DNA of 60,495 nucleotides from positions 1-60,495 of the IMG/VR virus record IMGVR_UViG_3300020202_000083; one strand, 5' to 3'. Shown piece by piece: positions 34,813 through 42,623 of this stretch. The DNA is from a virus. Under the pieces are notes generated by a model. That model did not search any database. It had not been told where the DNA came from and saw nothing but the letters and a program-made list of their open reading frames with translations. Positions within the stretch are counted from its first letter, which is position 1. Every line of letters begins with the position of its first letter. The position numbers were made by a program, and so were the translations under genes.

Positions 34813-35241
34813 TTACTTCTCCGCCGCCGTGGGCGAGGTGAGGGCTAGCAGCTGCGGAAGGGCGTCGCGCACCGCGATAACCAGCTCCCAATGCCTCCAA
34901 GGCGCTCGCGTTGAGGTCTCGTCCAACTCCCTGAGCGGCGCCAGCACAGCCTCCACCGCCGCCAGGCGCTGTTCAGCGAGTTCGGCACGTTCGTGCAAGC
35001 GCAGGGTTTCGTCGAGGTACACATCCGCCGTGCGCTTAACGGACTGTGCCGCTTCGACGATGTCCCGTCCCTGCTCTACGTCTTCGCCAACTCCCAAGGC
35101 GTTCACGATAGCCGCCAGGCGCTGTTCTAGGGCGGCGATGTGGGCGATGGTTTCGTCGAGCAGCGGCACGTCCGGCCCAACCCGGTCGTTCTCGGCGTGG
35201 TACTGGCGCTCTTCCTTTAGTCGTTCGATTAGGTCACCCAT
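34813..35241 (-). CDS. Coiled-coil protein, 142 aa
   Basis: Long heptad-rich helices (LIERLKEERQYHAEN; IAHIAALEQRLAAIVNAL; LHERAELAEQRLAAVEAVLAPLREL). It resembles Ead/Ea22-like accessory phage proteins in style. Overlaps the upstream gene by 8 bases. Confidence 0.55.
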   Translation of the reverse strand: MGDLIERLKEERQYHAENDRVGPDVPLLDETIAHIAALEQRLAAIVNALGVGEDVEQGRDIVEAAQSVKRTADVYLDETLRLHERAELAEQRLAAVEAVLAPLRELDETSTRAPWRHWELVIAVRDALPQLLALTSPTAAEK

Positions 35242-35443
35242 CGCTCAACCACCTTTCCGCCGCCTGTAGCCGCTCAGTGTGTTCGACGCCGCGCGTGTAT
35301 GCCTGCTGCTCGATGCCGCGTCGCCACCAGTGCAGGAGCAGACGCTGTCCGCGTTCGCTGTCACAGAGCAGGTCATAGAGCAGCATCTCCAGCATCTCCG
35401 CCGCGCTCAACGGCTCCCGCCTGAACCGGACGTCACGTACCAT
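35234..35443 (-). CDS. Hypothetical protein, 69 aa
   Basis: Soluble, helical, Arg/Leu-rich (AAEMLEMLLYDLLCDSERGQRLLLHWWRRG). Overlaps both neighbours. No family recognised. Confidence 0.5.
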   Translation of the reverse strand: MVRDVRFRREPLSAAEMLEMLLYDLLCDSERGQRLLLHWWRRGIEQQAYTRGVEHTERLQAAERWLSDG

Positions 35444-35732
35444 TCTTCACCTCGGCAACTTTCGCCAGGTACTCCCTCAGATGGGCAGCAGCGGCACCAT
35501 AGCCCTCCGCTTTGGCCTGCAGGTACGCGGCACGTGCGTATTTATCGCGCACACCAGCCGCTTCCGCCGCCTGCGCATCAAGTTGCATGGCTCGGTGCTC
35601 AAAGTGGCGCGCCATGCCAGCAATGGCGTGGAGCACGTCGATTCTGCCCGTTGCGTAGGCAACCTCGCAGGCCGCCTCCAGCTCCTCCTGGTTGCACAAG
35701 CGTGGGCCGGCGTACGTAACCTCACCCGCCAT
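35433..35732 (-). CDS. Hypothetical protein, 99 aa
   Basis: Ala-rich helical product (DAQAAEAAGVRDKYARAAYLQAKAEGYGAAAAHLREYLAKV). It ends in AEVKNG, as does the neighbouring gene at 35722-35997, because both share a 19-base repeat at their 3' ends. Confidence 0.55.
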   Translation of the reverse strand: MAGEVTYAGPRLCNQEELEAACEVAYATGRIDVLHAIAGMARHFEHRAMQLDAQAAEAAGVRDKYARAAYLQAKAEGYGAAAAHLREYLAKVAEVKNGT

Positions 35733-35747
35733 TCTTCACCTCGGCAA
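35440..35747. repeat. 19-base direct repeat at two successive gene junctions
   Basis: CCATTCTTCACCTCGGCAA occurs at 35440-35458 and 35729-35747. Each copy covers the 3' end of one gene and the start codon of the next on the minus strand. It marks equal boundaries of one small-gene unit. Confidence 0.8.
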
Positions 35748-35997
35748 TGGCGGCGCGGAGTTCTCCCGCCGGGTCGATGTACCCGACGTCGTCAAGCTCA
35801 CGAGCCAACGCCTCCAACCTTCGCTCCCAGCGAGCAGCCTCTGCGGCGCGGATGGCGGCGTCTCTGGACTGGACCATGTCGGCCGCTCCGGCGTAGTCGC
35901 AGACAACACGGAAGCTGCCGTCAATGCTGCCCTCGGCATCCGTGCACTCGTCCAGCAACCGCTCAGCGAATGATTCCGGCGATTCGAGGTGAGACAT
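35722..35997 (-). CDS. Hypothetical protein, 91 aa
   Basis: ATG at 35997, within the end of the upstream gene. Starts SHLESPESF and ends AEVKNGG. Helical C-terminal half (SRDAAIRAAEAARWERRLEALAREL). No family recognised. Confidence 0.55.
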   Translation of the reverse strand: MSHLESPESFAERLLDECTDAEGSIDGSFRVVCDYAGAADMVQSRDAAIRAAEAARWERRLEALARELDDVGYIDPAGELRAAIAEVKNGG

Positions 35998-36175
35998 CTT
36001 CACCCTCCCAGTCAGAATCGAAGCCCCACTCCGACTCGTCTCCGTATCGTGCATCCTCTTCGCGTGCCCGCTGGATGCGGAGGTCGATGCAGTATGGAGC
36101 GCACGGCTCACTGTTTACCGCGTAGCAGCCAGGGCAGACCCAAGGCTGGCCTTCCGCGGATTCGAGGTCAGGCAT
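35963..36175 (-). CDS. Hypothetical acidic protein, 70 aa
   Basis: Start ATG 36175. CPGCYAVNSEPCAPYC near the N-terminus may bind zinc; the remainder is acidic (EEDARYGDESEWGFDSDWEGED). The first residues (PDLESAEG) recall the start of its neighbour, suggesting shared gene-boundary sequence. Confidence 0.5.
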   Translation of the reverse strand: MPDLESAEGQPWVCPGCYAVNSEPCAPYCIDLRIQRAREEDARYGDESEWGFDSDWEGEDVSPRIAGIIR

Positions 36176-36470
36176 GCGAGGCTCCCTCATTGGCAATGCG
36201 AGCCAACACGTCACCGTGACAGGACTGCGGCGCGCACCAGCAGCCGAGCACCTTGCCGCGTAGTTCGGCTTTTGCCTTCGCGACGAGTTCGGGCTGGTCG
36301 AGCAACCACTCCTCGTACGCCGCGAGCGCTTCGGCCCGGGTTTTGACCACGTACCCGGCAACCGTGCCATGCTTGTGTGAGAACGGGTTACCCCAGACCG
36401 AGCCGCGGCCACGACCGATGTAGACATCGAAGGGTGCGCGCTTGCAGTGAACGACCAGAGGGTGCGCCAT
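36168..36470 (-). CDS. DUF4326 family protein
   Basis: 100 residues. APFDVYIGRGRGSVWGNPFSHKH, then EALAAYEEWLLDQPELVAKAKAELRGKVLGCWCAPQSCHGDVLARIAN is the clear signature of DUF4326, a family common in phages and with no settled function. Start chosen at ATG 36470. Domain fills the whole protein. Confidence 0.85.
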   Translation of the reverse strand: MAHPLVVHCKRAPFDVYIGRGRGSVWGNPFSHKHGTVAGYVVKTRAEALAAYEEWLLDQPELVAKAKAELRGKVLGCWCAPQSCHGDVLARIANEGASHA

Positions 36471-36471
36471 C

Positions 36472-37356
36472 TCAGCCGCCCCCGTTCGCTCGGTTGGCTG
36501 CGTTGACGCAGGCGACGATGAAGCGGGCATCATCCATCTCGTCGCACTGTGCGACGAACCCGTCGTTCGCGTCGTAGATGTTTGGGGCTAACAGGTCGAC
36601 ATGCCACGGCAACGGGCTCTCCTTGTCAGGCCCCACCCTCTCCTCCTCCGGCGCCGCACCCTTGCCCTGCTGCTGGCGAAGGTGGGCGATAACGTGGCCG
36701 AGCGACTCAGTCAGCGTCTCGTTGTCACGCACGTGGCCTAGCTGCGACGAGAACGCCTGCTCGGCGGCCGCCAGGTAGTCGCGAGAAGCAGCGGACCCGG
36801 CTGGCTGAGCGGAGGTACGAACTCCGCACGACTGCTCGGAGCGCGAATGAGCAGAACCAGCCGGGCCGCTGGCATATCTGTCGAGCGCTCGCGTCACAAC
36901 GCCGCTGATGCGCTCGATGGTAACCGGTACTGGATAGTGTGCGCACAGCCAACCCCACACGTCACGAACGGCGCTAGCGAGGGCAGCCAGCTCCCGCCTC
37001 GCCTGCTCGAGCTCGCCCCGCAACCGCTCCGCCTCCTCGTAATACCGCTTCGCAAGCCCAGCCTCCCTGAGTGCGTCCGTACGCCAGCCGTCCAGGTCGC
37101 GCTTGCACTGCTCGAGCTCGGCGCGGGCGGTGTCAGCATCGGCCTTCGCCTTGCGCTCTTGTTCCTCGTAGCACTCGACGGTGGCAATCGCGCTCCTTGC
37201 CAGGTCTAGCAGCGACAGCCCCGACGGCTTTGCCGAGTAGTGTTGCGCCAGATATTGCCAGCATTCTTCGCGCTCGTTCGCAGCAGCCCGCAGCCTCTCG
37301 CACTCATCCTCCAGGGCGCGGACGGAGTCGGAGAGGCTATTCGTGTTCACTTCCAT
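36472..37356 (-). CDS. Coiled-coil protein, 294 aa
   Basis: Start ATG at 37356. Two coiled-coil segments (SLSDSVRALEDECERLRAAANEREECW; RKAKADADTARAELEQCKRDL, EEAERLRGELEQARRELAAL). The C-terminal segment (PLPWHVDLLAPNIYDANDGFVAQCDEMDDARFIVACVNAANR) matches a small domain found at the end of many phage Ead/Ea22-like proteins. Function unknown. Confidence 0.6.
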   Translation of the reverse strand: MEVNTNSLSDSVRALEDECERLRAAANEREECWQYLAQHYSAKPSGLSLLDLARSAIATVECYEEQERKAKADADTARAELEQCKRDLDGWRTDALREAGLAKRYYEEAERLRGELEQARRELAALASAVRDVWGWLCAHYPVPVTIERISGVVTRALDRYASGPAGSAHSRSEQSCGVRTSAQPAGSAASRDYLAAAEQAFSSQLGHVRDNETLTESLGHVIAHLRQQQGKGAAPEEERVGPDKESPLPWHVDLLAPNIYDANDGFVAQCDEMDDARFIVACVNAANRANGGG

Positions 37357-37826
37357 CGCCAGAAACCCCTTCCGACCAAGCCGAACTGAAAGCTCGTGAG
37401 AACCACGTCTTTGGGAAAAGGGTTCTTCCCGTCGAAGCTCAGCCTCGGCGCCAGATCGAGCACGTAGCCGTAGCGCACGCAGTAGCTCTGGAACCAGTCC
37501 GCGCCCGAGCTCGCCGGCGTTAGCAACAGGATCCGGGCGCCCCGTTGCGATTCCTCGGCGCACTTCTTGGCCCAGGGGGTGACATTGCCGAACGGCGGGT
37601 TGCAAAAGAGCAGCCCGCTGATATCTGCCCAGCTCTGCTTGAGTGAATCTCGCGGCTCGTCGAAGAACGCCCCGGGCGTGATTGCGTTGTTGATATCAGC
37701 AGCCAGGTCGAAGTCAGGCCAGCCGAAACGCTTATCGACCGCAGCCAAGAAATCGCGCGGCGTGCAGTAATCCTGCTTCGACCTGCCGCGGTTCATGGAG
37801 GCGCCCGTTTTGACTAAGTCGTTCAT
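37347..37826 (-). CDS. Phage DNA N6-adenine methyltransferase (Dam-like)
   Basis: 159 residues. SKQDYCTPRDFLAAVDKRFG at the start and the catalytic LLFCNPPFGNVTPWAKK (motif IV NPPF) in the middle are typical of the phage N6A-methyltransferase family. ATG preceded by AAGGAG. The family methylates adenine in phage DNA, often to escape host restriction. Recognition sequence cannot be read from the gene. Confidence 0.88.
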   Translation of the reverse strand: MNDLVKTGASMNRGRSKQDYCTPRDFLAAVDKRFGWPDFDLAADINNAITPGAFFDEPRDSLKQSWADISGLLFCNPPFGNVTPWAKKCAEESQRGARILLLTPASSGADWFQSYCVRYGYVLDLAPRLSFDGKNPFPKDVVLTSFQFGLVGRGFWRWK

Positions 37827-37913
37827 CTCACTCCTTCTGCTCTCATGCCAACGAGTCGAGCGGCTACAAGTCAGGTTGAGGGGTGGGCCTGGTGGTTGTA
37901 GCGAAACGCTCGA

Positions 37914-37934
37914 CCCGCGGGCATGAACCGCGGG
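37914..37934. other. GC-rich inverted repeat between SSB-like and Dam-like genes
   Basis: CCCGCGG (37914-37920) and CCGCGGG (37928-37934) form a perfect 7-bp stem with a 7-base loop. No T run follows on either strand, so it is not a standard terminator. It could protect or attenuate the leftward transcript. Confidence 0.45.
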
Positions 37935-37941
37935 TGATTTC

Positions 37942-38427
37942 TCAGAAGCCTAGTTCGTCATCATCGCCAGGTTCACGCATGCGCTTTTGGTTGCTGTTGC
38001 CTGACCCTGAAGCCTTGCGCTGCCGACGATCGAGCATGGCGCCCTTCATGCGCTCTTCGAGAGAGGCCACCTCATGGCTCTCCATCTTTTCTTTGACGTT
38101 CAGGCCGCCGCCGAGTGAGTTGACCCAGCGCACGCGCGAGTAGGTTTTGCCGTCCTGTCCGGTCTCGTGTTCGACGACGATCACGCACGGGCGGGAGCCG
38201 AGTCCACCGAGCTTGGCAAGGCTCTGCCCGTCCCAACCGGCGTTTTCGAGACTGTCGAGCGTGCGTTCATAGGTAGCGTCTGTGAAGAAGCCATACCAGG
38301 TGATCCGTTGGCCCTTGTCGTCGCCGTCGGCGATCTCGAAAACGATTGCGACTTGTTCCGTTCCCTTCGACGTTTTGCCGAAGGTCCATTCGCGCGCGAG
38401 CGCTTGGTAATGTCCTGGTTTGAGCAT
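37942..38427 (-). CDS. Single-stranded DNA-binding-like protein
   Basis: 161 residues, ATG overlapping the stop of the nuclease/ATPase gene by one base (TGATG). Beta-rich N-terminal 110 residues (AIVFEIADGDDKGQRITWYGFFTD...) fit an OB-fold or DUF669-like domain. The C-terminus is a flexible, basic linker ending in DDDELGF, the acidic-hydrophobic tail by which SSBs recruit partners. Coupling to a Sak4-like ATPase is a common phage recombination pair. Confidence 0.7.
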   Translation of the reverse strand: MLKPGHYQALAREWTFGKTSKGTEQVAIVFEIADGDDKGQRITWYGFFTDATYERTLDSLENAGWDGQSLAKLGGLGSRPCVIVVEHETGQDGKTYSRVRWVNSLGGGLNVKEKMESHEVASLEERMKGAMLDRRQRKASGSGNSNQKRMREPGDDDELGF

Positions 38428-40013
38428 CAAGCAGCCTCACTCTCAGCTAGTTTGGTTTTCAGAAAATCAACGAGTTGACAGAGCTTGCGGGTGTCGTTCC
38501 CGGCCCGTTCGATGGCGGCTTTCGCCCTGTCCTGTAGTTTCGGGTTTGCTCTGTCGATCAGCTGCTTGATCTCGACCATAACTTTCTCGACATCGAGGGC
38601 GCCGGCGCGCGTCGCCTGCTCAAACTCCTCCCAGTCGAGCGCCATCTCGTAAGGCAAGTTGTACTTGTTCTTTGCGTCCCAAGCTGGGCGATGTTCCGTG
38701 TACACCACGCGCGAGCCATCGCCGACGCCACGGACTCGGCCATCTTTCTCGCGGGTGTATATCCTGTAGTTGGCAAACAGCACAGCCTTCGGCCACTCTT
38801 TGATTAGGGCTGCCGCTTTGCCGTGGAGCTTGAGCTCGTAGCGGTCGTAGTCATCACCGACCGGGTTTCGGAAGGTCTTCACCTGACTGTGTGCCAGGAC
38901 AATGACGTGCATTCCCTTCTGCATATGCAGAACATCGAGCTTGTCCGTCAGTCTGCGCCACTCCTCGAGAGCGAGCACATAACCTTTGCCATAGCCGAAA
39001 TCCTCGATGGAGTCCTTCTTGCCCTCGCGACAGACGTAGTCATGGATCAACGGCTCGAGCCAATCGACCGTATCGATGGCAATCGTCTTGAAGTCGTGAT
39101 TGCTGTTGGCGAGCTCGTCTAGTGCTTCCACGCACCCTTCCCAACTGTCTGGTTTCGGGAATCGCGCGACATCGAGCTCTGACGTTCCGTTCTCCGAATC
39201 GAGAAAGACGGGGTTAGGAGCATTGGCGGCGAACGTGCTCTTTCCGATCCCTTCTGGGCCGTAGAGCACTACACGGAGCGGCGTTTGAAGGCGCCCCTTT
39301 CTCACATTCGATAGCTTCATGTTGGACATTCGGTTCTCCTTGCCTTGTTGCAGGTGTGATGTGTAGGCAGAGCACTTCGGGCGCGCACGACAGTAGAATG
39401 CGTCGCAATGCGGACCGGGATTCGCTGGCGTACGCTTGGCCAGTAGGTCTCCCATCAGTACGACCAACCGCGCCCTGTCATTCTCGATGTCGGCAGTCGA
39501 TCGTGCGACAACGTCGACCACGACCTTGCCAGTCTGCTTGTCGACGTAGTGAAACTCTGTGCGCTGCACGCCGGTCACGACGCTGGCGAAACGGAGCTGC
39601 CAGGCTTCGGTCGCGGGCACTCGTTTTTTCCCGGTCTTTAAGTCGATTATTGTCGTCTTGCTGACAATGTCGAGCGTCCCGGCAATGCCACTAACCAGGC
39701 CGTAGCCTCGACCGATGCGCTCGCCAATCTCTCGAGCTGAGCCGTCGGGTAGCAGCTCGTAGGCTACCTCGTGACGACGTGGCGACGGGAGGAGCGGCTT
39801 TCCGTGCCGCAGCCAGCCTTCGTACATAGCACGCACCAGACGTTCGGTTTCTTCGTCCTGTAGCTCAAGGCGGGCGCCGTATCCGTTTTCCACGAGCGAG
39901 TGGAATGCGGTACCAAACTGCGCGGCTGGCCCTGGGCGATCTGGAACGTAGATGTCCGTCCAGTGGAGGCACTGCACAGCTAGATCAAGTTTGGACGCGG
40001 TGAGTTTAGCCAC
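38427..40013 (-). CDS. Fusion: Cas4/RecB-like nuclease plus Sak4-like RecA-fold ATPase
   Basis: 528 residues from GTG 40013, which has GGAGG upstream. Residues 1-220 are a PD-(D/E)XK nuclease: His38, Asp115 in GTLDIV, and Asp124-x-Lys126 in IIDLKTGKK. Cysteines 15, 203, 208 and 214 are placed as in the Fe-S cluster of Cas4/AddB nucleases. Residues 230-528 are a RecA-like ATPase of the Sak4 type with Walker A GPEGIGKS (252-259) and Walker B IAIDT (311-315). Met229 has its own AAGGAG six bases upstream, so a separate 300-residue ATPase may also be made. Followed by an SSB-like gene. Together this is a likely DNA end-processing and strand-annealing module. Confidence 0.8.
   Translation of the reverse strand: MAKLTASKLDLAVQCLHWTDIYVPDRPGPAAQFGTAFHSLVENGYGARLELQDEETERLVRAMYEGWLRHGKPLLPSPRRHEVAYELLPDGSAREIGERIGRGYGLVSGIAGTLDIVSKTTIIDLKTGKKRVPATEAWQLRFASVVTGVQRTEFHYVDKQTGKVVVDVVARSTADIENDRARLVVLMGDLLAKRTPANPGPHCDAFYCRARPKCSAYTSHLQQGKENRMSNMKLSNVRKGRLQTPLRVVLYGPEGIGKSTFAANAPNPVFLDSENGTSELDVARFPKPDSWEGCVEALDELANSNHDFKTIAIDTVDWLEPLIHDYVCREGKKDSIEDFGYGKGYVLALEEWRRLTDKLDVLHMQKGMHVIVLAHSQVKTFRNPVGDDYDRYELKLHGKAAALIKEWPKAVLFANYRIYTREKDGRVRGVGDGSRVVYTEHRPAWDAKNKYNLPYEMALDWEEFEQATRAGALDVEKVMVEIKQLIDRANPKLQDRAKAAIERAGNDTRKLCQLVDFLKTKLAESEAA
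39327..39341 (-). promoter_or_regulatory. Internal ribosome binding site and start codon in the nuclease-ATPase gene
   Basis: On the minus strand AAGGAGAA (about 39341-39334) precedes an in-frame ATG at 39329-39327 with ideal spacing. It lies exactly at the boundary between the nuclease and ATPase domains, so translation may begin a second time here. Confidence 0.6.
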
Positions 40014-40200
40014 GCCCCCGCCCCTCCGGCATCGCCCTGCCCTTGTCGGTGAGTGCATACCCGATCGGCCGATTGCTCTCGGGCAAGTAGAACTCTAGCC
40101 AACGATGCACGTTGACGCGTTCAGCCTCGGACAGGGCCACAGCGAGCACGTGGGATAGTTCCGCGCCCTTACAGGCGATTCCGACGACGCGCTCAGTCAT
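40006..40200 (-). CDS. Hypothetical protein, 64 aa
   Basis: Overlaps the nuclease-ATPase start by 8 bases. Ala/Val-rich N-terminus and a Gly/Arg-rich end. No family recognised. Confidence 0.55.
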   Translation of the reverse strand: MTERVVGIACKGAELSHVLAVALSEAERVNVHRWLEFYLPESNRPIGYALTDKGRAMPEGRGRG

Positions 40201-40248
40201 GGCTCACCGTGTGGCTCTTCGGCCATGCCGGGCCGCGTTTGGCGGTAA

Positions 40249-40572
40249 TCATCGCCAGACCCTCACGGTCGCATCGGGATTGTCTTCGCAGGCCGCGAGA
40301 TAGCGCCGGGTGAATTCCAGTAAGCCCTCGTAACTTCCCCAACCGTTCTCTGGATTGAACTTCCGGAACCCATCAGGGTCGGCGGTTAGCCGCTCGATGC
40401 CGGCTCGCAGGATTGGTATTAGCTGCCCAGCCTCTTCGATACCGTGCTCCTCCGGCTCCCAGAGAGCTTCGTAGATGCCTGCCTCGCGCGCCATGCGTCC
40501 AACGTTGTGAGTGATGTTGGCCGTAAACACCTCGATTGGGCGCTTCGCTTCCAAGTAAACATCTAGGCTCAC
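40249..40572 (-). CDS. Conserved phage protein of unknown function, 107 aa
   Basis: MSLDVYLEAKRPIEVFTANITHNVGRMAREAGIYEALWEPEEHG...RKFNPENGWGSYEGLLEFTRRYLAACEDNPDATVRV belongs to a recognisable family seen in many phages (pattern NITHN...A.EAGIY...LW.P, NP.NGWG.Y..L..F). Its function is not known to me. Confidence 0.7.
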   Translation of the reverse strand: MSLDVYLEAKRPIEVFTANITHNVGRMAREAGIYEALWEPEEHGIEEAGQLIPILRAGIERLTADPDGFRKFNPENGWGSYEGLLEFTRRYLAACEDNPDATVRVWR

Positions 40573-40742
40573 TTCAGCACCCTCCTCACATACTCCGTCA
40601 CCATCGGATGCCCCTCGACGCGCTCAGCTCGCGCACGGAGCTCCTTCAGCACCGGCCCCGAGAAGCGCCGCCCAGCGGCGAAGCCAATCCAGTAGGCAAT
40701 AAAGGCGCCGAGCGCGCTGCCGATGACTGAGCCCCAGTCCAT
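40569..40742 (-). CDS. Small membrane protein, 57 aa
   Basis: ATG 40742 overlaps the previous stop (TAATG). One N-terminal membrane helix (SVIGSALGAFIAYWIGFAAG) followed by a basic cytoplasmic tail. Function unknown. Confidence 0.55.
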   Translation of the reverse strand: MDWGSVIGSALGAFIAYWIGFAAGRRFSGPVLKELRARAERVEGHPMVTEYVRRVLK

Positions 40743-40996
40743 TAGACAGCCTCCTTCATCTGACACTCCAGCATCGCGACCTGAAGCGCGTGCGCCCAGG
40801 CGTCGAGCCGGTCAGGTCGGTCGATGCTGACCGTTACGTCCCTGAGCATGCAGCGCAGGTACACGTGCCATCCGCCTTCGTGAGTCATCCACTCGGTAGC
40901 CACGCGACCGGAGTCGGCTGTGAGCCACTGCTCCCGCATGGTGTCGATGCGCATCGCGTGGGCGAGGCGAGTAACGGTGTCGAGGGTGGCGGTCAT
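40742..40996 (-). CDS. Hypothetical protein, 84 aa
   Basis: ATG 40996 in an overlap with the upstream gene. Soluble mixed helix/strand product. No family recognised. Confidence 0.55.
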   Translation of the reverse strand: MTATLDTVTRLAHAMRIDTMREQWLTADSGRVATEWMTHEGGWHVYLRCMLRDVTVSIDRPDRLDAWAHALQVAMLECQMKEAV

Positions 40997-41190
40997 CGTC
41001 GTCGCTCCCGTAGTCGCGCGTAACGCTCTGCAACTTCCGTCGACAGACCGTGGCGGCGGCAATGCCGGTCCACGTCACAGTGGCCACCGGCGCAAGGCCG
41101 ATACGCGATGGTCATGCAGATATCGATGAGCCACGCCGTGCGGGCGTACTTGTTCGGCCAGCGTTGATAGAACTCGAGTTGGGCGTTCAT
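40993..41190 (-). CDS. Hypothetical Cys/His-containing protein, 65 aa
   Basis: Contains CAGGHCDVDRHCRRH, a possible small zinc site, and a very basic C-terminus. Overlaps both neighbours. No family recognised. Confidence 0.5.
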   Translation of the reverse strand: MNAQLEFYQRWPNKYARTAWLIDICMTIAYRPCAGGHCDVDRHCRRHGLSTEVAERYARLRERRR

Positions 41191-41354
41191 TACGCAACCT
41201 TCCTCCCTCTCATCCGTTCAAGCCGGTACGCCACTGCTGCAGTCCGTGCGTGGCGCTTGCACGGGCGTCCCTCGTCACAGCCGCTGCCGATGCAGGGCCT
41301 GTCACGGAGGCGCAGGCTGGTATCAACCAGGCGGGTTAGGAGGGCGCGGTTCAT
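41190..41354 (-). CDS. Hypothetical protein, 54 aa
   Basis: Start ATG 41354. Basic, with CIGSGCDEGRPCKRH as a possible zinc site like that of its neighbour. No family recognised. Confidence 0.5.
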   Translation of the reverse strand: MNRALLTRLVDTSLRLRDRPCIGSGCDEGRPCKRHARTAAVAYRLERMRGRKVA

Positions 41355-41893
41355 GACGACCTCTCGCTTGTTGGCGCAGCGTCGTCCCGTGCGGCACGCG
41401 CTGCAGCCTGCGCCTCCTGCCACGTGGCGAAGGTTGCATTGTCTGGCAAGCGGTCGCGGAATCGCTCGGGGATATCTCCCTGGCACCAAAGATTGCGCGT
41501 CAACACTTCGCGCCCGTCGTGGAAGCGCACGAGAAACGGCCTGCCGCTGTGCCCGCTACCCCATCCTGGTTGCGGTGCATCCGGCGCGATCCAGTAGTGG
41601 ACTCCGTCCACGATTACCGAGCGCTGGCAACCTTCGGCTTTCCACTGGAGTTTGCCGTGCCAGAAGTGGCAACGGTGACAGAGCTGCGCGGCGGCGAATT
41701 CTTCGCCGGCTTCCGGTATCCAAAACTTGGCGCGATCAAACTCTCCGCACTCGCGGCACTGGAAGCCGTCTCCCCACGCTTTCGCGGCGCATGAGCTGCA
41801 GAGCGTGCGGTCCGCGTCCGGACCGTCCCGGAAGTCGTTCGTGTGCTTGGTCTGTTTGCACTCGTCACACGTGCGATGCAGTTGATAGGTCAT
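41351..41893 (-). CDS. Zinc-ribbon-rich protein, 180 aa
   Basis: Four CxxC pairs in the first 80 residues (CDECKQ, CSSCAA, CRECGE, CHRCHFW) suggest two zinc ribbons. The family resembles HNH-like or RNA-binding zinc proteins, but no catalytic site was identified. The C-terminal third is a separate helical segment. Confidence 0.6.
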   Translation of the reverse strand: MTYQLHRTCDECKQTKHTNDFRDGPDADRTLCSSCAAKAWGDGFQCRECGEFDRAKFWIPEAGEEFAAAQLCHRCHFWHGKLQWKAEGCQRSVIVDGVHYWIAPDAPQPGWGSGHSGRPFLVRFHDGREVLTRNLWCQGDIPERFRDRLPDNATFATWQEAQAAARAARDDAAPTSERSS

Positions 41894-41895
41894 CG

Positions 41896-42162
41896 TTACG
41901 CAACCCCCAGACTAACCAGCATCACCGGCGCCATGATGTAGCTAGCCCGCAAGTCAGCCGCGCACGCGCTGCACAGGCGCTCGCCGACAGCAACCGGCTC
42001 CGTGCACACCTCGCACGCACTGCGACAGCGCCCGCAGTACGCATCGACGCGACCGAAGATAGTAGCGACGTGCTCGAAGCAGTCACTGCAGGTCGGGCAT
42101 TCGCAGGCGTCGACGTGAAGCGAGCAGTGGAGGCAGTAGGTGCCGGGGAGGGAGGAACTCAT
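41896..42162 (-). CDS. Zinc-ribbon protein, 88 aa
   Basis: Start ATG 42162 with GGAGG upstream. CLHCSL, CECPTCSDC, CGRCRSACEVC and CSACAA give at least 11 cysteines in 60 residues, likely binding two or more zinc ions. Overlaps its neighbour by 4 bases. Function unknown. Confidence 0.55.
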   Translation of the reverse strand: MSSSLPGTYCLHCSLHVDACECPTCSDCFEHVATIFGRVDAYCGRCRSACEVCTEPVAVGERLCSACAADLRASYIMAPVMLVSLGVA

Positions 42163-42623
42163 GGCCCGACCCCTCGAGGCATGGCCGGGCATTCGCCGCG
42201 TCCGCACCAACCAGAAACTGAGTAGCGGCTTGGCTTGCCACAGGGGCACCGCTTAGCGCCGGCCCCGCCCAGGGAACGCTCCAAAAGCTGGTCCTGGGCG
42301 GGACCTATTCCGTTCTCTTCCGGTTGCCCAGACGAGTCGGCCGAGTCTGCGCGACCAGCCGCCAGTCGTCGCTTTAGCCACTTGCTCAACAGCCCGAGTG
42401 GTCCTGGTGTGTATTCCATCGGAACGGATGCGCCGTGCACGATGCGCGCGACGGCCTTGAGCCAGTCCGCCTCGATACGCTCTTCGCGGGCATCCTTGCG
42501 GACGACAATGTCAGCAGAGCGCGCGGTGCGAAGACGCGTGTCGTACTGCAGCGTGCGCACCATGTACTGGTACGTACGGCGGCCGAGCGCGAGCCGAAGC
42601 AGCAAGCGGCATACGGCACTCAT
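42159..42623 (-). CDS. Hypothetical protein, 154 aa
   Basis: Start ATG 42623. Basic helical N-terminal half and a short C-terminal Cys cluster (RCPCGKPSRYSVSGWCGRGEC). No family recognised. Confidence 0.55.
   Translation of the reverse strand: MSAVCRLLLRLALGRRTYQYMVRTLQYDTRLRTARSADIVVRKDAREERIEADWLKAVARIVHGASVPMEYTPGPLGLLSKWLKRRLAAGRADSADSSGQPEENGIGPAQDQLLERSLGGAGAKRCPCGKPSRYSVSGWCGRGECPAMPRGVGP

Noticed and set aside
37914-37934. Hairpin as a rho-independent terminator
   Set aside because: No T run follows on either strand, so it is reported only as an inverted repeat.
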